NCBI RefSeq assembly: GCF_027925305.1
Contig: NZ_BSDR01000001.1
Span: 647,001-711,000 of the forward strand
Length of the DNA stretch: 64,000 nt
Reading direction: 5' to 3'
DNA from: Desulforhabdus amnigena
Lineage (GTDB): Bacteria > Desulfobacterota > Syntrophobacteria > Syntrophobacterales > Syntrophobacteraceae
Shown: one piece after another, positions 62,354 through 64,000 of the stretch
Layout: every line of letters starts with the position of its first letter
Numbering within the stretch: position 1 is the first letter of the stretch
Made by a program: the position numbers and the translations under genes
The notes under the pieces: generated by a model
What the model was told of the DNA's origin: nothing
The model's input: the letters and a program-made list of their open reading frames with translations, nothing else
Database searches by the model: none

Positions 62354-64000
62354 TCATTTCTCCGGTGAATTCGTTGTACTTTCCTTTTTGGAAGGGTCCT
62401 CTACTTTTTCGGATACTTTCATCCCCTCAGGGTTTTGAACAAATGCAGGATTGGATGCAGGTGCTTCAAAAGATTCGGGAGCTATCGGTTCAGGTTCCTC
62501 CTCCTTTGGCGGTAACCGCTCTAAGAGCTCAGGTTTGACCTCTGCAATGATCTTGTCCATATCCCGAAGATCAAGGGTTTCCCGTTCAAGAAGAGTGTCG
62601 GCAATCCGAACCAAAACTTCCATATGCTCTTTCAGGATGTTTTTGGCACGCTGATAGTTTTCTTCGACGATTCGGCGAACCTCCCTGTCGATTTCGATGG
62701 CTGTCGATTCACTGTAATCCCTGTGCTGAGCGATTTCCCGTCCCAGGAAGACCTGTTCCTCTCTTTTTCCAAAACTGAGAGGTCCCATCACTTCACTCAT
62801 CCCCCATTCGCACACCATGCGACGTGCCATTTGAGTGGCGCGCTCAATGTCATTGGATGCACCCGTGGTGCGCTGGTTGAAAACCACCTCTTCCGCTACT
62901 CGACCTCCCATCAAAATGGCGATGCTATCGAGAAGATAATCCCTTGAATAAGTGTGGCGGTCATCCTGAGGAAGCTGTTGAGTGAGCCCCAGTGCGCGTC
63001 CGCGTGGTATGATGGTGACCTTGTGCAGGGGATCTGCGTGGGGCAGGAGCCTTGCCACCAGGGCGTGACCGGCCTCATGATATGCAGTGGTACGTTTTTC
63101 TTCTTCACTCAAGATCATACTCTTGCGTTCAAGCCCCATCATGACCTTGTCTTTGGCCGATTCAAAATCGGACATATCGATCTGGTCTTTATTTTTTCGG
63201 GCTGCCAGGAGGGCAGCCTCGTTGACGAGATTTTCGAGATCGGCCCCTGAAAAGCCGGGGGTTCCCTTAGCCAGGGTTTTTGTGTCCACGTCCGGGGCAA
63301 GAGGTTTCTTCTGCATGTGAACCTTCAAGATTCCGATACGACCACGAATATCCGGTACGGGAACCACGACCTGGCGATCGAATCGACCCGGGCGCAATAA
63401 AGCGGGATCCAGAACATCGGGGCGGTTGGTTGCAGCGATGAGGATCACGCCTTCGTTGGATTCGAAACCGTCCATTTCAACGAGGAGCTGGTTAAGAGTT
63501 TGTTCCCGTTCATCATGGCCGCCACCGAGTCCGGCGCCGCGGTGACGCCCCACGGCATCTATTTCGTCAATGAAGATGATGCAGGGAGCATTTTTTTTGC
63601 CTTGCATGAAGAGATCTCGGACACGGGATGCTCCGACGCCTACGAACATTTCGACAAAGTCCGACCCGCTGATGCTGAAGAAGGGAACGCCGGCTTCCCC
63701 TGCAATGGCTCGCGCCAGAAGCGTTTTTCCCGTTCCCGGCGCACCCACCAGGAGAACCCCCTTGGGGATTCTGCCTCCCAATCGAGTGAATTTCTTGGGA
63801 TCTTTTAAAAATTCCACAATTTCCTGCAGCTCTTCCTTGGCTTCATCCACACCGGCTACATCATCGAACATGACTTTCTTTGCGGTTTCATTGAGCAACC
63901 GGGCGCGGCTCTTTCCAAAGCTCATGGCTTTTCCACCACCCATCTGCATTTGGCGCATAAAGAAAATCCAAACTCCAATCAATAGAAGCATTGGGAACCA
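62354..64000 (-). CDS. ftsH: ATP-dependent zinc metalloprotease FtsH (partial, N-terminus off window)
   Basis: At least 548 residues of the membrane-bound AAA+ protease; the N-terminal membrane part continues past 64000. The second membrane helix ([18 protein letters not shown]) is present. Walker A is GAPGTGKT, Walker [16 protein letters not shown], and the second region of homology lies around [20 protein letters not shown]. The zinc site is [15 protein letters not shown]. The C-terminal tail is rich in Pro, Glu and Lys ([14 protein letters not shown]) and is probably disordered. It degrades misfolded membrane proteins and regulators such as LpxC in other bacteria. Confidence 0.96.
   Translation of the reverse strand, partial: WFPMLLLIGVWIFFMRQMQMGGGKAMSFGKSRARLLNETAKKVMFDDVAGVDEAKEELQEIVEFLKDPKKFTRLGGRIPKGVLLVGAPGTGKTLLARAIAGEAGVPFFSISGSDFVEMFVGVGASRVRDLFMQGKKNAPCIIFIDEIDAVGRHRGAGLGGGHDEREQTLNQLLVEMDGFESNEGVILIAATNRPDVLDPALLRPGRFDRQVVVPVPDIRGRIGILKVHMQKKPLAPDVDTKTLAKGTPGFSGADLENLVNEAALLAARKNKDQIDMSDFESAKDKVMMGLERKSMILSEEEKRTTAYHEAGHALVARLLPHADPLHKVTIIPRGRALGLTQQLPQDDRHTYSRDYLLDSIAILMGGRVAEEVVFNQRTTGASNDIERATQMARRMVCEWGMSEVMGPLSFGKREEQVFLGREIAQHRDYSESTAIEIDREVRRIVEENYQRAKNILKEHMEVLVRIADTLLERETLDLRDMDKIIAEVKPELLERLPPKEEEPEPIAPESFEAPASNPAFVQNPEGMKVSEKVEDPSKKESTTNSPEK

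Overview
The window looks like chromosomal DNA of an anaerobic deltaproteobacterium (Desulfobacterota; a syntroph or sulfate reducer of the Syntrophobacterales type would fit). The evidence is a ferredoxin-domain EtfA next to EtfB and an acyl-CoA dehydrogenase, paired type III CoA-transferases, gamma and delta subunits of a 2-oxoacid:ferredoxin oxidoreductase, a C_GCAxxG_C_C protein, a pilMNO-pilQ set and many PAS/Cache sensor kinases. No rRNA, tRNA, CRISPR array or complete insertion sequence was seen. The species is inference.

Layout. 1-4.9 kb (minus): acyl-CoA dehydrogenase-etfB-etfA operon behind a perfect palindrome, then rpmF, yceD and a lipoprotein. 5.3-9.0 kb (plus): gltX and a sensor kinase whose ATP-binding domain has decayed. 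9.0-11.3 kb: two small minus-strand genes and a repeat-rich gap with transposon debris. 11.3-14.9 kb (plus): glycine betaine/proline-type ABC uptake system. 15.2-19.9 kb (plus): lepA-hemW and a triple-PAS protein without a kinase ATPase domain. 20-26.6 kb (minus): two CoA-transferases, a cyclophilin, a C_GCAxxG_C_C protein and a sensor kinase. 26.8-33.4 kb: OB-fold lipoprotein, DUF1847, MscS, DUF2950, DUF3300 and a DUF882/M15-type peptidase. 33.7-36.5 kb: CIRCE-controlled groES-groEL and an Hsp20. 36.9-38.0 kb (minus): asnA.

The most unusual region is 38.3-45.2 kb. A sigma54-type -24/-12 promoter precedes three tandem 173-bp units. Each unit encodes the same 30-residue pre-peptide, which is a signal sequence followed only by Cys-Gly-Gly-Gly-Gly-Pro. 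A strong terminator follows. Next come an oligopeptide-binding (SBP_bac_5) protein with no ABC permease or ATPase, a membrane histidine kinase, a receiver-only response regulator and a receiver-kinase hybrid. I propose a secreted-peptide signalling module: the sequence shows the parts and their order, while the function is inference.

45.5-52.8 kb holds a NamZ-type muramidase, lepB, the type IV pilus genes pilM-N-O-Q (no pilP seen) and an L,D-transpeptidase. 53-54.8 kb holds an unknown gene and the two 2-oxoacid oxidoreductase subunits. 54.8-64 kb is a long minus-strand run: ftsH (partial)-folP-glmM-coaX-ldcA-serine hydrolase-mpl-queH. It combines cell-wall precursor synthesis, muropeptide recycling, cofactor synthesis and tRNA modification. 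Intergenic spaces carry several families of palindromic or dispersed repeats.
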